Source: JBQTIY01 sp052387675 | Lineage (GTDB): Bacteria; Planctomycetota; B15-G4 | Direction of reading: 5' to 3' | DNA length: 64,000 nt | Assembly (NCBI GenBank): GCA_052387675.1 | Contig: JBQTIY010000013.1 | Span: 21,151-85,150, forward strand | Shown: positions 18,282 to 25,575 of the stretch, in pieces | Layout of the letters: the number at the start of each line of letters is the position of its first letter | Numbering within the stretch: position 1 is the first letter of the stretch | Notes under the pieces: generated by a model | Seen by the model: only the letters and a program-made list of their open reading frames with translations | What the model was told of the DNA's origin: nothing | Databases searched by the model: none | Made by a program: the position numbers and the translations under genes

Positions 18282-18412
18282 GCCAAGAGCGGAAGGCTCT
18301 ACGATTCCGACTCCTGTTCGCTACCAAGCACTCAGCAAGAGCGAACTTGGTACGACGGCGTAGAGCCTAGCCAGACGGAGCCTTCCTGGGAAGCGGCTAC
18401 CATCCCCGCCCC

Positions 18413-19438
18413 ATGACCTGGCTCCACGCGCTCTTGCTCCTCCTTCGCACGCTGTCGCGATCCCGCCGACAGCTCGCCCTCGAGAACCTCGCTCTTCGCC
18501 AGCAGCTCATCGTGCTGCGGCGAAAAGTCGGCCGGCCCACCGTCGCCGACCGCGACCGGCGTTTCTGGCTGCTCATGCGCCGCCTCAACCCTGCCTGGCG
18601 ATCGTGCCTGCACCTCGTCACGCCCGCGACGGTCCTGCGCTGGCATAAGAAGGGCTACTGCGCTTGGTGGCGCTTCAAGTCGCGCGGGCGAAAGCCCGGC
18701 CGACCGGCGATCGACTGGCGCCTCATCAACCTCATCAAGCGGCTGGCTCGTGAGAACCCGAGTTGGGGATCGCCGCACATCACGAAGGAGCTCATCCGTC
18801 TGGGCTTCAACATCGGCAAGACCACCGTTGAGCGGTACATGCCGCAGATCAAGGGCCGCGGCCAGGGCTGGATGACCTTCCTCCGCAACCACATGGGCGT
18901 CACCTGCGCCTGCGACTTCTTCGTCGTGCACACGATCACATTTCAGCGGCTCTACGCCTTCGTGGTCCTGAGCCATGATCGGCGGCGAATCGTGCACGTG
19001 GCCGTCACGCCGCACCCGACTTCGGAGTGGACGGCAAGGCAGCTGCTCGAAGCCTTTCCGGGTGACGGCAGCGAGCCCGGCATCTTGCTCCACGACAACG
19101 ACCCGCTCTTCAAGGACGCTTTCCAGCGGCAGGTCGAAGTGATGAACATCAAGGACCTGCATACGCGGGCTCGGTCGCCCTGGATGAACTGCTTCTGCGA
19201 ACGCGTGATCGGCTCGATACGGCGCGACTGCACGGATCACTTCATCGTGATCAACGAGCTGCACTTGACTCGGATCCTCAACGCCTACGTCGAGTACTAC
19301 AACCGATCGCGCACGCATCTCTCGCTCGAGGGCGACACGCCCATCTCGCGGCCGCGCGAGACGACGCCGGCCTATCGGTTGAAAGCCACCCCCGTCCTCG
19401 GGGGCCTGCATCACCGCTACGAGCGCGCTGCAGCCTGA
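18413..19438 (+). CDS. IS transposase, DDE integrase-core (rve) family
   Basis: A 341-residue transposase. The N-terminal helix-turn-helix region starts with RRQLALENLALRQQLIVLRR, typical of one-frame integrase-core transposases related to the IS3/IS481 group. A second HTH-like block reads PSWGSPHITKELIRLGF. DDE residues are in CACDFFVVHTI (Asp), LLHDNDPLF (Asp) and the Glu of CERVIGSIRRDC. The C-terminal YYNRSRTHLSLEGDTP is also typical. The frame is intact, so the element may still be active. It reads opposite to the Rhs and FG-GAP genes. Confidence 0.92.
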   Translation: MTWLHALLLLLRTLSRSRRQLALENLALRQQLIVLRRKVGRPTVADRDRRFWLLMRRLNPAWRSCLHLVTPATVLRWHKKGYCAWWRFKSRGRKPGRPAIDWRLINLIKRLARENPSWGSPHITKELIRLGFNIGKTTVERYMPQIKGRGQGWMTFLRNHMGVTCACDFFVVHTITFQRLYAFVVLSHDRRRIVHVAVTPHPTSEWTARQLLEAFPGDGSEPGILLHDNDPLFKDAFQRQVEVMNIKDLHTRARSPWMNCFCERVIGSIRRDCTDHFIVINELHLTRILNAYVEYYNRSRTHLSLEGDTPISRPRETTPAYRLKATPVLGGLHHRYERAAA

Positions 19439-19725
19439 GGTCGGGTCTTGTCGGTCGCTGGGAAATCCCAGGCGGCGGTCTGCGCGCATCGTACTCTCGG
19501 CGACTTGCGCGCGTCGCTCGCGAGGTGATTGCCTCACGCGCACTTTGCTCTGAGATCCTTAGGCTCGTTCGTCATGCCCTCAAACCTTGCCAACCTGGCC
19601 GCAGCCGAATATTGGTGAGCCACAGACAACGCGTCCGGCGTCGCGCTCACGCTTCACGCGCACTTCTCACCGACGTCGGTTCGTCCGCTCAACATGACTT
19701 CGACTCCTGCGGCTTCGACCGCACG

Positions 19726-19743
19726 CTAGTTTTGGTAAGCCAC
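19726..19743 (+). repeat. IS right terminal inverted repeat
   Basis: ctagttttggtaagccac, the inverse of the left end with two mismatches. The 115-bp block ending here (19631-19745) is repeated at 16315-16429. Another end-like string, attggtgagccaca, occurs inside the element at ~19610-19623, possibly from nested insertion of a related copy. Confidence 0.6.
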
Positions 19744-19753
19744 AAGTCAGCCC

Positions 19754-21208
19754 TCACCGTGAAGCAAGCGAATACACTCCAACCTGAATTCTCGTGTTGC
19801 TAGAGGTGGCTGAATCGGCATCAACCCACACACCATCAACAACACCGAGGTCGACTCGTCCGTCACCGTCAATGTCTCCGACGCATCCCGCAGCGGTTCC
19901 CCAGCCGAACCCTAGGCGGTTCACTTCCAACCCGGGAATAGGGGCTCCCGTTCTAGCCGAAAGCACGTACACGCCATCAACGCAGACACTTTCCCTCCAT
20001 CTTCGATCCCCGCCCATCGCGTCGTAGAAAACAAGTTCTCCTACCCCGTCGCCATCAAGGTCACCGGCCGCACGAACTGTCCAAAAAGTACACGACATGT
20101 TGTCTTCAGTTCGCGACACCGGAGCCAGCCCGGCGCCGGCTTGGGAGGAATGAACCCGAAACGCTCCAGGAAGACGACCGGAACCAGCGAAGCCGACTAC
20201 GACATCGTCGATGCCGTCACTATCGACGTCACCCACTCCCATCAAGGACTGACCGAACCGCTCATAGTCAGTGCCCCCCCCCCAGACGCAGACAGTAGCC
20301 CCCGTGCGCCCGCAAAGAACATAGACATAACCAGTCACATCGAGGCTCAACGACGCGCTAGCGCTAGGAGGAGACCCTACGACGACATCGTCGAAACCGT
20401 CACCGTTAACGTCACCGATTCTCCCTATCGCGGATGCAAATCCATGATCGTAGGCCACGCGACTCCGCTTCCACACCAGGGCACCAGAGGACCCCGAGAA
20501 AGCCTCTACAATGCCATTGCCCCTTGGGTCTGTATGTCCCCGAGGGGATTCGGGGTCCCATATCTCCGGACTACATACTGCAAAGTCCTTAACACCATCT
20601 CCATCGATATCACCCAATAAGGCCATTGACGATCCGAATGCCAATATCCCCTCATGATCCAGAAGGTAGCCGCGGTCACTCGGCGGACGGACCGAGTAAA
20701 CGGTCACGCTGCGCGCACGGTTCCAACCCTGGATATCCACCCTGGAAACGCGTCCTGCGTCCCAGCTTCCCACAATGGTTGCAATCGCCAACTCATCGGT
20801 TCCATCCGCATTGACATCGCCGATGCTGATAGCCGACAACACATGCGCCTCGCTTCGGTTCAGATCATTCTCGCTGTTGTAGAGCACATTGCGATCACGC
20901 CCCGACAGAACAATGCAAACACCGCCCCCCCAAGTTGGTAAGTGACAGCAGCTAATGGCACCGAACTCCTCTGCAACAAGCATGATGTCTTCCACTCCGT
21001 CCCCGTCGAAGTCGCCTGCTCCGCAGATCTCAAGCCGGACCTTGTTGTCGATCGCATTGCCAGGGACTTGAACGGTTCCTGTCCACACACGCGTGAGGGT
21101 CGATCGAGGCTCAGCGTCATGGACAGGCAAACCACTGTCGGTACACGCCGACAATGCGACCGTGGCACCGATCGCCATACGTGTAATCACACTCATTGCA
21201 CACTTCAT
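19754..21208 (-). CDS. FG-GAP repeat beta-propeller lipoprotein (module 1)
   Basis: A 484-residue lipoprotein: the signal peptide ends in lipobox VALSAC (Cys ~22). Seven FG-GAP motifs follow (GDFDGDGVED, GDVNADGTDE, GDIDGDGVKD, GDVNGDGFDD, GDVDSDGIDD, GDLDGDGVGE, GDIDGDGRVD), which fits a seven-bladed integrin-like propeller with Ca2+ loops. AGAGGGAA before the ATG at 21208 overlaps the TAG of the Rhs gene, and the genes are 10 nt apart, as in module 2. It is lower in GC than the surroundings. It probably sits at the membrane surface, translationally coupled to the Rhs protein. Its role (receptor, chaperone, immunity or adhesion) is not known. Confidence 0.85.
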   Translation of the reverse strand: MKCAMSVITRMAIGATVALSACTDSGLPVHDAEPRSTLTRVWTGTVQVPGNAIDNKVRLEICGAGDFDGDGVEDIMLVAEEFGAISCCHLPTWGGGVCIVLSGRDRNVLYNSENDLNRSEAHVLSAISIGDVNADGTDELAIATIVGSWDAGRVSRVDIQGWNRARSVTVYSVRPPSDRGYLLDHEGILAFGSSMALLGDIDGDGVKDFAVCSPEIWDPESPRGHTDPRGNGIVEAFSGSSGALVWKRSRVAYDHGFASAIGRIGDVNGDGFDDVVVGSPPSASASLSLDVTGYVYVLCGRTGATVCVWGGGTDYERFGQSLMGVGDVDSDGIDDVVVGFAGSGRLPGAFRVHSSQAGAGLAPVSRTEDNMSCTFWTVRAAGDLDGDGVGELVFYDAMGGDRRWRESVCVDGVYVLSARTGAPIPGLEVNRLGFGWGTAAGCVGDIDGDGRVDLGVVDGVWVDADSATSSNTRIQVGVYSLASR

Positions 21209-21218
21209 GCGATTCCCT

Positions 21219-23792
21219 CTACCATTCACCAAATTGGATTAGGGCCAACGTGCATGGGTCGCACTGAACTTCAAAACTTGATGTAAGCGTTGCTCCGCTA
21301 AAAGCCGACCATGTCACCGTAGACACTATCGGTGGTTGACCACAGCCGAGCTGCTGCTTGACCTTGAACTGAACTGAGGCGGACACACCAGCCCCTGATC
21401 CCGCCGGAGGCGCATGATGAAATGGCGAGCTAACTGTCCCCGAATTGAGCGCCGGTCCTGAAGCTAATCCGAATCCAGTTGTCGTGGGATGCCCCTGATC
21501 TGGCTTCGTCTTCATTGCGAACGCTGGACACGTAGCAAGATCGAGATGAAACTGAAACGTAAGATCAAACCTGCATGGCGTCATCCCTTCCAGCGATACC
21601 CACGGAAACCTGGTCAAGAAATCGACTTTGCACCCGCCGCCGTAGATGTAGAACTGTTGATTCGGCCCCCCCGGATGGGTGAGTGGCGTTAGGGTATCGG
21701 ATTTCTGCATAGAAGCCCCCCCCCCTCTACTCGGATCTGTGTAAATAAACGTCGTGTCGCAGCCCTTAAAGGGTCCTGTTCGTTGCGGCGGTGTCGTATT
21801 AGCAATTCGTGCTGCGCAACGCCCAATCAGCGTGGTATGCACCCCCGTAGTTCCTGTCGGGTCACGCAGTACGACGGGATTACTCGACACGTATGAATAA
21901 TGATTACTACCGTCAACGTATCCAATGGGATCACTCTGCATAAACCTCCCCACTTCGGGGCGGTAGCTCCTGGCGCGATACCAGTACATGTCGTTGCCGA
22001 AAGATCCGGGCATCGCCCGCTCGCGGCCGGTGTAGCGGATGAAGTTCCCGATGTCGGATCCAAGGTCCGTCTGCTTGACGAAGCTGCCGTCGACGACTGT
22101 CGTCTCCCCGTACTCCTTGTACCGGTAGCTCTCCGCGATGTCGCCGTCGGCATCGGCCATGAGCATGACGCTCCCGAGGTGGTCGGCGTGGGCGTAATAG
22201 GCCGGGTCGCCCTCGGCTGCCTCGTCGGTGTACTGGAGCAGCTCGTCAATCCGCTCACCGTAGACCCGCGTCTTCACCAGAGTCTCGGTCCCGCTTGACT
22301 CCTCGACCACCTGCACGTCATGCAGACCGTCGTAGTACATGCGGACGTTCGCGGCACCGCCGGTGCCGGTCTTCGTCCTCGCGATCTGTCGCCCGAGCGC
22401 GTCATAGTGCCAGGTATAGATCAGCTCGGTAACGAGGTTCCCCGTTTCGTACAAGGCGAGCTGCTCCGCAGCGTTGTAGCCATACGAGCCGGTCCAGCCA
22501 TCGATACCGGTGTTCGCGCCATTGGCGTTGTGGAGCGGCTCGAAGGCGCCCTCCACTGTCAACTGATTGCCCCGGTCGTACTCGTATTCCATCTCCACGA
22601 CATCATCGATCTCACGCGTCGTCCGGTTGCCGGTCTGGTCAAAGTGATACTCGACCTTGTCGTCGAAGCGGTTGTTGGAGATGTTGCTGGCCATTGAGTC
22701 GCCGATGTAGGCCGTTGGCACTCCCCTCAGCACGGTCACGAGCCTCTTGGCTCCATCGTAGGCGTACTGGTCGCCCTCGTCGTTCGTGTCAGCCAGGATG
22801 CGGGTGTTCTCGACATCGTCGTAGAAGTGCTTGTCCTGCGAGGTGATCTGGTGCGAGGCATCATAAGCCAAGTCGAAGCGCGCCAGCGTGTTTCCGGTGT
22901 CCGTGTCCTTGTGATGGGTCTGGGTCAGCCGGCCAAAATAGTCATAGGTCAGAAGTGAATAGCTCTCTGGATAGGCCTTCTTCAGCACCCTGCCCCCCGA
23001 GAACGTGTAGTCCACCACCTGGACCCCGCCCCGGCTGATGACATCCACGCGGCCCAGGTCGTCCCGGGTAAAGGAGACCACCGAAGCCGAAACCGGATAG
23101 GTCACCGACGTCCTCTCGCCTTCGATATCCCAGGCTGACGTGATGGTCCGGCCCGCATCGGAGTTGTAGCCGTCGATGACCTGGGTCTCGGCCTCGATCT
23201 TCCCCAGGGTGTTGTAGGTCCGCTCCACGACGGAGGTGAAGCTCCCGTCCTCGTCCGTTGTGGCTAGGGTCATTCTGTCCAGACCGTCGTACTCGAAGGT
23301 GATCGCTGTCGCGCCGACGATGTCGGCCGCCAAGTCCAGGGCCTTGGCGATCAAGCGGCCGTTGTCATCGTAGGAGGCCACCGTCACGGTGCCATTGGGG
23401 TCCGTCGTCGAGATCCTTCGTCCCGCCAGATCGTAGGTGTAGACGTGGCTCTCCTCGTCGGGCCACTCGGTCTCGATGAGCTGGCCCACGGCGTCGTAGC
23501 TGTAGAGCGTCTCCTGGTTGCCCGTGCCCGCGTTGGTCGCCCGGTAGGTCGTCTGTCGGCCGTCGCCGTCATAGACGTGCTCGGTGATGACATCCGAAGC
23601 GCCATTCTCCGCGATCGCCTTCGTCGTCCAGAGCTGCTCGTTGTGCTCCGTGCGCGATTCACTTCCCACCGGGTCCACGACCTTGGTGAGCTGGTCGCGC
23701 AGGCCGTAGAAGTAGACCGTGTCGCCCCAGGTCGGCGCAGAGGCCAGCTTCTCCTTGCGCGTGATCATCCGCCCACGAGCGTCGTAGACCAT
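21219..23792 (-). CDS. Rhs/YD-repeat protein, 5'-truncated, with Cys-rich tail (module 1)
   Basis: An 857-residue frame from the first plausible ATG. Multiple YD repeats (YDARGRM, YDGDGRQT, YSYDAVGQLIETEWP, YTYDLAGRR, YDDNGRL, YDGLDRM) lead into a full Rhs-associated core: YYAHADHLGSVMLMADADG, FIRYTGRERAMPG, YRARSYRPEVGRFMQSDP and VLRDPTG (21852-21863). A 208-residue tail with eight cysteines follows, with no recognised toxin motif. The frame stays open to 24179, but beyond ~23810 it is antisense to a YfhO-like gene, so the natural N-terminus, including any secretion domain, has been lost. In intact relatives the core forms a shell around the tail. Whether this copy is expressed is doubtful. 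Confidence 0.8.
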   Translation of the reverse strand: MVYDARGRMITRKEKLASAPTWGDTVYFYGLRDQLTKVVDPVGSESRTEHNEQLWTTKAIAENGASDVITEHVYDGDGRQTTYRATNAGTGNQETLYSYDAVGQLIETEWPDEESHVYTYDLAGRRISTTDPNGTVTVASYDDNGRLIAKALDLAADIVGATAITFEYDGLDRMTLATTDEDGSFTSVVERTYNTLGKIEAETQVIDGYNSDAGRTITSAWDIEGERTSVTYPVSASVVSFTRDDLGRVDVISRGGVQVVDYTFSGGRVLKKAYPESYSLLTYDYFGRLTQTHHKDTDTGNTLARFDLAYDASHQITSQDKHFYDDVENTRILADTNDEGDQYAYDGAKRLVTVLRGVPTAYIGDSMASNISNNRFDDKVEYHFDQTGNRTTREIDDVVEMEYEYDRGNQLTVEGAFEPLHNANGANTGIDGWTGSYGYNAAEQLALYETGNLVTELIYTWHYDALGRQIARTKTGTGGAANVRMYYDGLHDVQVVEESSGTETLVKTRVYGERIDELLQYTDEAAEGDPAYYAHADHLGSVMLMADADGDIAESYRYKEYGETTVVDGSFVKQTDLGSDIGNFIRYTGRERAMPGSFGNDMYWYRARSYRPEVGRFMQSDPIGYVDGSNHYSYVSSNPVVLRDPTGTTGVHTTLIGRCAARIANTTPPQRTGPFKGCDTTFIYTDPSRGGGASMQKSDTLTPLTHPGGPNQQFYIYGGGCKVDFLTRFPWVSLEGMTPCRFDLTFQFHLDLATCPAFAMKTKPDQGHPTTTGFGLASGPALNSGTVSSPFHHAPPAGSGAGVSASVQFKVKQQLGCGQPPIVSTVTWSAFSGATLTSSFEVQCDPCTLALIQFGEW
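21934..21984. repeat. 51-bp Rhs core repeat, copy 1
   Basis: Partner of 18214-18264 (50 of 51 identical). It lies just upstream, in the coding sense, of the core/tail boundary DPTG. Confidence 0.85.
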
Positions 23793-23816
23793 CTCCACGA
23801 TCGTCGTCTTGTCCGC

Positions 23817-24599
23817 CTCGATCCCTCCCGCTTCTTCGACCCGACACGAACCGTCTCGCCCGCCCTCGTTGCGCGCCATCGCCTGGAGTCGATTGTCGGC
23901 TACCACCCGGGCATCTACCGCCACCAGCTCGAGGCCTACCGCTCGCTCTGGGACTTCCGCGACGAGTCGAGTGTCACGCAGCTCCTCATGCACTCGCCCA
24001 AGGACATCGTCAACCTCGAAGCGCTTGACGCGATGAGCGTTCGCTACCTCGTCGCCTTCGAGCCTGTGCTCGACGAGCGCTTTGAGAGAGTGTTCACGAC
24101 GCCTGAGGGGGAGTTCGATAAGCCGCGGCATGTCTTCGAGCGAGTGAACTGGCGGCCGCGTGCATGGTTCGCACCGCACGTTGCGAGCGACTCACCCGAT
24201 GCACCGCAGCCGCTCGAAGGGACGCCTCAGCACGCAGTCGTGACCTCGCTCGCACCAGGACACGTGGACGTTCGCTGCGACACGGACGCACCCGGCCTAC
24301 TCGTGCTTGCCGAGAGCTGGCACCCGGATTGGGTCGCCGAGGCCAACGGAGAACGAGTCGACATACGTCAGGCAGATGGCGGCCTGCTGGAGATACCCAT
24401 CGAGGACGGCGCGTACACACTCCGTAGCTGGTATTCGCCGTGGGACTTCTACCTAAGCTGTGCTGTCTCCGTCGCCTTCTGGATGAGCGTGGCTACAGCC
24501 GCCCTGTGGACAATCCGGCGCAAGCTGAGACTCAGCGGTAGCTGGCCTGCCAGCCGGCGAAGTCGGCGCGGCTGGGGCGCAGTTCGGCGGCGGTCATGA
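23817..24599 (+). pseudogene. YfhO-like membrane protein, C-terminal remnant
   Basis: About 260 codons matching the extracytoplasmic C-terminal part of YfhO-family membrane proteins: VGYHPGIYRHQLEAYRSLWD, ALDAMSVRYLVAFEP, RAWFAPHV, LVLAESWHPDWVAEANG and YSPWDFYLSC, then a last membrane helix. YfhO proteins are large GT-C-like enzymes involved in glycosylation of envelope polymers. The N-terminal membrane half is missing, and homology starts abruptly at ~23817, exactly where the opposite-strand rhs homology ends. The last 68 bp overlap korB, so the C-terminal ~20 residues are probably read-through. There is no start codon with a plausible signal, so it is classed as a remnant. Confidence 0.75.
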
Positions 24600-25575
24600 G
24601 CGCCAGCGGCCGGTCGGGCAGATGCTTGATGTCTTCCAGCGGCGGATTGGCCGAGTCGGGCTGGTAGTAGAGCAGGCCAGTGAAGACATGGCCTTCGTCC
24701 TCGCGATCGCGCGCCAGGATCTCGGCGGCCGCGCGGCGATTCGTCGGGTCGTGCTCGTGGTCGGCGAGCTTGTGGACGACGAGGTGGCTGCCGTCGGGCA
24801 TGTCCACGACTTGGCTCGTGCCGGGCGCTTGGTCCACGGTGACGGCCTCGTAGGAAGCCACGAAGCCGAGGTCGTGCAGATTGACAGCGTGCTCCTTGAG
24901 CCAGGCGAAACCCTTGGTGCTGTCGGGCAGGTTGTTGAAGGTCACGCAGGGCGAGATGGCGTCGATGAGCGCGAAGCCGCGGTGCGCGATGGCCGCGCGA
25001 ATGAGGTTCACCATCTGCTTGCCGTCGCCGCTGAAACTGCGCGCCACGAAGCCGCAGCCCAGGTCGAGCGCGATCTGGCAGAGGTCGATGTCGGCGTAGT
25101 CGTTCACGTCGCCGCTCTTGACCTTGGCGCCCTTGTCGGACGTCGCCGAGAACTGCCCCTTGGTTAGGCCGTACACGCCGTTGTTCTCAACGATGTAGAC
25201 CATGTTCGTGTTGCGGCGCACGGCGTGCACGAACTGCCCCATGCCGATGCTGGCCGTGTCGCCGTCGCCGGAGACGCCCATCACGGTGAGGTGGCGGTTG
25301 GCTAGCGCTGCGCCGGTGGCCACGGAGGGCATGCGCCCGTGCACCGAGTTGATGCCGTAGCCCTTGTTGATGAAGTAGGCGCCGGTCTTGCTGCTGCAGC
25401 CGATGCCCGAGGTCTTGGCCACGCTGTAGGGATCCACGCCCGACTCGTAGGCCGCGGCGATGATGTGCCGCGTGATCTGGTCGTGCCCGCAGCCGATGCA
25501 GAGCGTGGACTTGGCGCCGCCGTAGTCGGCGCGGGTGAGGCCCTGACGATTCTGGCCGGCAACTTGCTCAGACAT
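24532..25575 (-). CDS. korB: 2-oxoacid:ferredoxin oxidoreductase, beta subunit
   Basis: A 347-residue thiamine-diphosphate-binding subunit. It oxidatively decarboxylates a 2-oxoacid (most likely 2-oxoglutarate) to the acyl-CoA while reducing ferredoxin, or runs in reverse. Landmarks: STLCIGCGHDQITR, IGCSSKTGAYFI, VHGRMPSVATGAALANR, the ThDP/Mg motif GVSGDGDTASIGMGQ...ENNGVYGLTKGQFSAT, and ALIDAISPCVTFNN. Length is typical for KorB. The start overlaps the korA stop by 8 nt, so the two subunits are co-translated. KorB and PorB families are close; 2-oxoglutarate is favoured because no delta (ferredoxin-type) subunit is present. Confidence 0.9.
   Translation of the reverse strand: MSEQVAGQNRQGLTRADYGGAKSTLCIGCGHDQITRHIIAAAYESGVDPYSVAKTSGIGCSSKTGAYFINKGYGINSVHGRMPSVATGAALANRHLTVMGVSGDGDTASIGMGQFVHAVRRNTNMVYIVENNGVYGLTKGQFSATSDKGAKVKSGDVNDYADIDLCQIALDLGCGFVARSFSGDGKQMVNLIRAAIAHRGFALIDAISPCVTFNNLPDSTKGFAWLKEHAVNLHDLGFVASYEAVTVDQAPGTSQVVDMPDGSHLVVHKLADHEHDPTNRRAAAEILARDREDEGHVFTGLLYYQPDSANPPLEDIKHLPDRPLALMTAAELRPSRADFAGWQASYR

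Larger units (their letters stand above)
18264..19743 (+). mobile_element. Insertion sequence, about 1.48 kb, rve-type transposase
   Basis: Bounded by imperfect 18-bp inverted repeats: gtggttcaccaaaactag at 18264-18281 and the inverse of gtggcttaccaaaactag at 19726-19743 (16 of 18 match). It carries one transposase gene (18413-19438) and a ~300-bp non-coding right end. No clear target-site duplication is visible. It sits between the FG-GAP gene of module 1 and the Rhs tail of module 2 with almost no other sequence, and homology to the Rhs core resumes exactly at its left end. A partial second copy lies at 16190-16427. Confidence 0.7.

Noticed and set aside
21222..21851. Reading the module-1 Rhs tail as a known toxin (nuclease, deaminase, ADP-ribosyltransferase)
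   Set aside because: No catalytic motif of those families is visible. The tail is Cys-rich and shares a terminal motif with the other tail, so no toxin activity is claimed.
23793..24179. Upstream extension of the rhs frame
   Set aside because: It is antisense to the YfhO-like coding sequence and lacks YD repeats or a signal, so it is not taken as the rhs N-terminus.
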